The notes beneath the pieces are model-generated. The model was not told the DNA's origin. It worked only from the letters and a program-made list of their open reading frames with translations, and made no database searches. Below, piece by piece: positions 5,597 to 7,671 of a DNA stretch of 7,671 nucleotides (its first letter is position 1; every line of letters begins with the position of its first letter). The translations under genes were made by a program, and so were the position numbers. Source of the DNA: M55B157 sp964626275 (lineage in GTDB: Bacteria; Actinomycetota; Actinomycetes; S36-B12); contig CAZVCZ010000083.1 in assembly GCA_964626275.1 (NCBI GenBank), forward strand, positions 1 through 7,671, in the 5' to 3' direction.

Positions 5597-7671
5597 GTCG
5601 GCTCGAGGCGGCCGAGCCGACCTGGGAGGTGAGCGCCGATGTCGTCGTCGTCGGATCAGGGATTGCCGGCCTCACCGCCGCACTCGATGCGCGACGAGCC
5701 GGATTGAGCGTTCTCATCGTGACCAAGGGTCGAGTCGACGAGGGATCGACCCGATGGGCACAGGGCGGCATCGCCGCGGCCCTCGCCGAGGACGACTCAC
5801 CGGAGGAACATCTGCACGACACCCTTGTCGCGGGGGCCGGACTGTGCGATGTCGATGCCGTGCGCGCGCTCGTCACCGAGGGGCCCGCAGCCGTGCGCCA
5901 CCTCATCGACCTTGGCGCGCACTTCGATGTCGATGAAGCGGGGGAGTTGAAGCTCACCCGCGAGGGCGGGCATCTTCGAGACCGCATCACTCACGCGGGC
6001 GGTGACGCGACTGGTGCGGAGATCAGTCGCGCGCTCGTCGCAGCCGTCCTCGCCGATGACGGCATCGAAGTCATCGAGGGTGCGCTCGCGCTCGATCTTC
6101 TTCGCGACGCCGAGGGCGCGGCGCAGGGAGTAACCCTGCATGTCATGGGTCAGGGGCAGCGCGACGGTGTCGGCGCAGCCCTCGCCCCCGCGGTCGTCCT
6201 CGCCACCGGCGGTTTCGGGCAGGTCTATTCCCAGACGACCAACCCATCGGTGGCCACTGGAGACGGACTTGCGCTCGCGATTCGGGCGGGCGCGGAGATC
6301 GCCGACGTCGAGTTCGTGCAGTTCCATCCCACCGTGCTGTGGCTGGGCAGCGGCGCGGTCGGGCAGCAGCCGCTGGTCAGCGAGGCCGTGCGCGGCGAGG
6401 GCGCGATCCTGCGCGACGCCGATGGAGTGCACTTCATGGTCGACGAACATCCACTCGCCGATCTTGCCCCCCGGGATGTCGTCTCTCGGGCGATCATGCG
6501 TCGGATTGTGGCCAGCGGCGCGCCCCATGTGTGGCTCGATGCGCGCGGTTTCGGCGAGAAGAAGTGGCGCGAGAGGTTCCCGACGATCTATGCCTCCTGC
6601 ATCGAGCATGAAGTCGATCCGGTGACCGAGATGATTCCCGTCGCGCCAGCCTCGCACTATGTGTCCGGCGGGGTTCATACCGATCGCGACGGGCGGACGA
6701 GCATCCCGGGCCTGTATGCCTGCGGTGAGGTGGCGTGCACCGGTGTGCATGGAGCAAACCGTCTCGCGTCGAACTCCCTGCTCGAGGGCCTGGTCTTCGC
6801 CACTCGTATCGGCGCGGTGCTGGCGTCCGAACGTCGCGAAGCTCGTCCGATCGTCACCGATACGGCGGTGGTCTCCCTGGTGTCGAATGCCCTTCGGCGT
6901 GACCTGCAGCAGTTGATGAGCGTCGATGCTGGTGTCTTGCGTAGCGCGGAGTCGCTCGAGCGCGCGGCCGAAGGGCTTCGTGCACTGGCTCGACATGAGG
7001 GTGCGCGCCCGTGCACCGAGGACTGGGAGACCACGAATCTGCACACCGTCGCTCGACTGCTGGTCGACCATGCGCGCCAACGCGAGGAAACCAGAGGCTC
7101 GCACTGGCGAGAGGACTTCCCCGAACGCGATGACGCTCGCTGGCGAGTGCGCCTGATCAGCCGACTCACCCCCGCAGGTGACGTAGTCAGCCGTCATGAG
7201 ACGGTGACCGCCATGGAGCCCGAGCGCGAGGGTGCAGATCGTGCCCGCATCGAGGGGGTGCTCGTCGATGCCGGACTCGATCCCGCGGCAGTAGGGGCCC
7301 TCGCCCGCGATGCTCTCGCGGAGGATCTCGCCGGCGGTGTCGATGTCACCAGCGAGGCGACGGTCCCGCGCAAGCAACGTTCCCGGCTCCTTCTCACGGC
7401 CCGCGCGGAAGGCGTGGCTGCGGGCATCCCGGTCGCGGCCCTGGTGTTCCTCGAAGCCGCCAAGGGTCGCGTCGAGATCGATCTCGCGATGAGTGATGGT
7501 GAGCGAGTCGAGCCCGGCGATGTCCTCCTCGCCGCAACCGGATCAACACGCGATCTGCTGCTCGCCGAGCGCACCGCACTGAACCTGCTGTGCCATTTGT
7601 CGGGCATCGCGACGCTCACCCGCCGCTGGGTCGATGCGATCGACGGGACCACTGCCAGCATCCGAGACACC
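5593..7671 (+). CDS. nadB: Fused L-aspartate oxidase (NadB) - quinolinate phosphoribosyltransferase (NadC), truncated by window edge
   Basis: I read 693 codons without a stop to the window edge. Residues 1 to about 540 are a full NadB, the FAD enzyme that oxidises L-aspartate to iminoaspartate in de novo NAD synthesis. It shows the FAD motif GSGIAG (21-26), STRWAQGGIAA (52-62), TREGGH (122-127), EFVQFHPT (240-247), LAPRDVVSRAI with the probable catalytic Arg294, SHY with His355 and a following GG, and GLYACGEV...HGANRLASNSLLEG. From about residue 555 the same frame continues as NadC: ALAEDLAGGVDVTS (574-587) and ERTALNLLCHLSGIAT (659-674), ending at SIRDT (689-693) just before the expected Arg-Lys-Thr active-site segment. 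The joint is a short linker (about 541-555). NadB and NadC are normally separate proteins of about 530-570 and 280-290 residues in Actinomycetota. NadA, which acts between them, is not in the window. The start overlaps the panC stop (ATGA). Confidence 0.92.
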   Translation, partial: MSRLEAAEPTWEVSADVVVVGSGIAGLTAALDARRAGLSVLIVTKGRVDEGSTRWAQGGIAAALAEDDSPEEHLHDTLVAGAGLCDVDAVRALVTEGPAAVRHLIDLGAHFDVDEAGELKLTREGGHLRDRITHAGGDATGAEISRALVAAVLADDGIEVIEGALALDLLRDAEGAAQGVTLHVMGQGQRDGVGAALAPAVVLATGGFGQVYSQTTNPSVATGDGLALAIRAGAEIADVEFVQFHPTVLWLGSGAVGQQPLVSEAVRGEGAILRDADGVHFMVDEHPLADLAPRDVVSRAIMRRIVASGAPHVWLDARGFGEKKWRERFPTIYASCIEHEVDPVTEMIPVAPASHYVSGGVHTDRDGRTSIPGLYACGEVACTGVHGANRLASNSLLEGLVFATRIGAVLASERREARPIVTDTAVVSLVSNALRRDLQQLMSVDAGVLRSAESLERAAEGLRALARHEGARPCTEDWETTNLHTVARLLVDHARQREETRGSHWREDFPERDDARWRVRLISRLTPAGDVVSRHETVTAMEPEREGADRARIEGVLVDAGLDPAAVGALARDALAEDLAGGVDVTSEATVPRKQRSRLLLTARAEGVAAGIPVAALVFLEAAKGRVEIDLAMSDGERVEPGDVLLAATGSTRDLLLAERTALNLLCHLSGIATLTRRWVDAIDGTTASIRDT
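7255..7671 (+). other. nadC: NadC (quinolinate phosphoribosyltransferase) domain of the fusion, N-terminal part
   Basis: This is the part of the fused frame that resembles NadC, which converts quinolinate and PRPP to nicotinate mononucleotide. It covers the N-terminal alpha/beta sandwich (AEGVAAGIPVAALVF, then ERVEPGDVLL) and the ERTALNLLCHLSGIATLTRR segment that enters the barrel. The catalytic barrel lies beyond the edge. An in-frame ATG at 7213 or GTG at 7204 could in principle start a separate NadC, but neither has a clear ribosome binding site and no stop separates them from NadB. Confidence 0.88.

Noticed and set aside
5797..7377. A 526-codon open frame on the minus strand
   Set aside because: It is fully antisense to the NadB-NadC fusion, whose motifs are unmistakable. 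The antisense product shows no family signature.
1..7671. Frequent GATC and CGATCG words throughout the window
   Set aside because: They fall mainly at Asp-Leu, Ile-Asp and similar codon pairs and are spread evenly over coding sequence, so codon choice explains them without a special signal.

Overview
The window is GC-rich with GTG/ATG starts, very short gene junctions and a gene order typical of Actinomycetota (high-GC Gram-positive bacteria). I cannot place it more finely. It is tightly packed: five complete genes, one gene cut by the left edge and one cut by the right edge. No RNA gene, insertion sequence, CRISPR array or tandem repeat is visible.

Left part (1-3772): a minus-strand gene for a divergent paralogue of NuoD, the 49-kDa quinone-site subunit of respiratory complex I, runs off the left edge. 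Diverging from it across a 66-bp spacer is a three-gene plus-strand operon with 4-bp GTGA overlaps. It encodes a small membrane protein with one bacterial PH domain (YdbS-like), a larger membrane protein with three such repeats (YdbT-like), and a MidA/NDUFAF7-family SAM-dependent methyltransferase. NDUFAF7 is the mitochondrial enzyme that methylates an arginine of the NuoD homologue NDUFS2. That arginine is conserved in the NuoD-like protein here, although two quinone-site residues are not.

Right part (3846-7671): after a 73-bp gap with a leaderless-type promoter comes a cofactor-biosynthesis operon joined by 4-bp ATGA overlaps. It encodes a Rossmann/DUF2520 protein (candidate ketopantoate reductase), pantothenate synthetase PanC, and one continuous reading frame that joins L-aspartate oxidase (NadB) to the start of quinolinate phosphoribosyltransferase (NadC). 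These genes serve pantothenate/CoA synthesis and de novo NAD synthesis. NadA, which acts between NadB and NadC, is not in the window.

The points most worth following are the NuoD paralogue with an altered quinone site beside its putative methyltransferase, and the NadB-NadC fusion.
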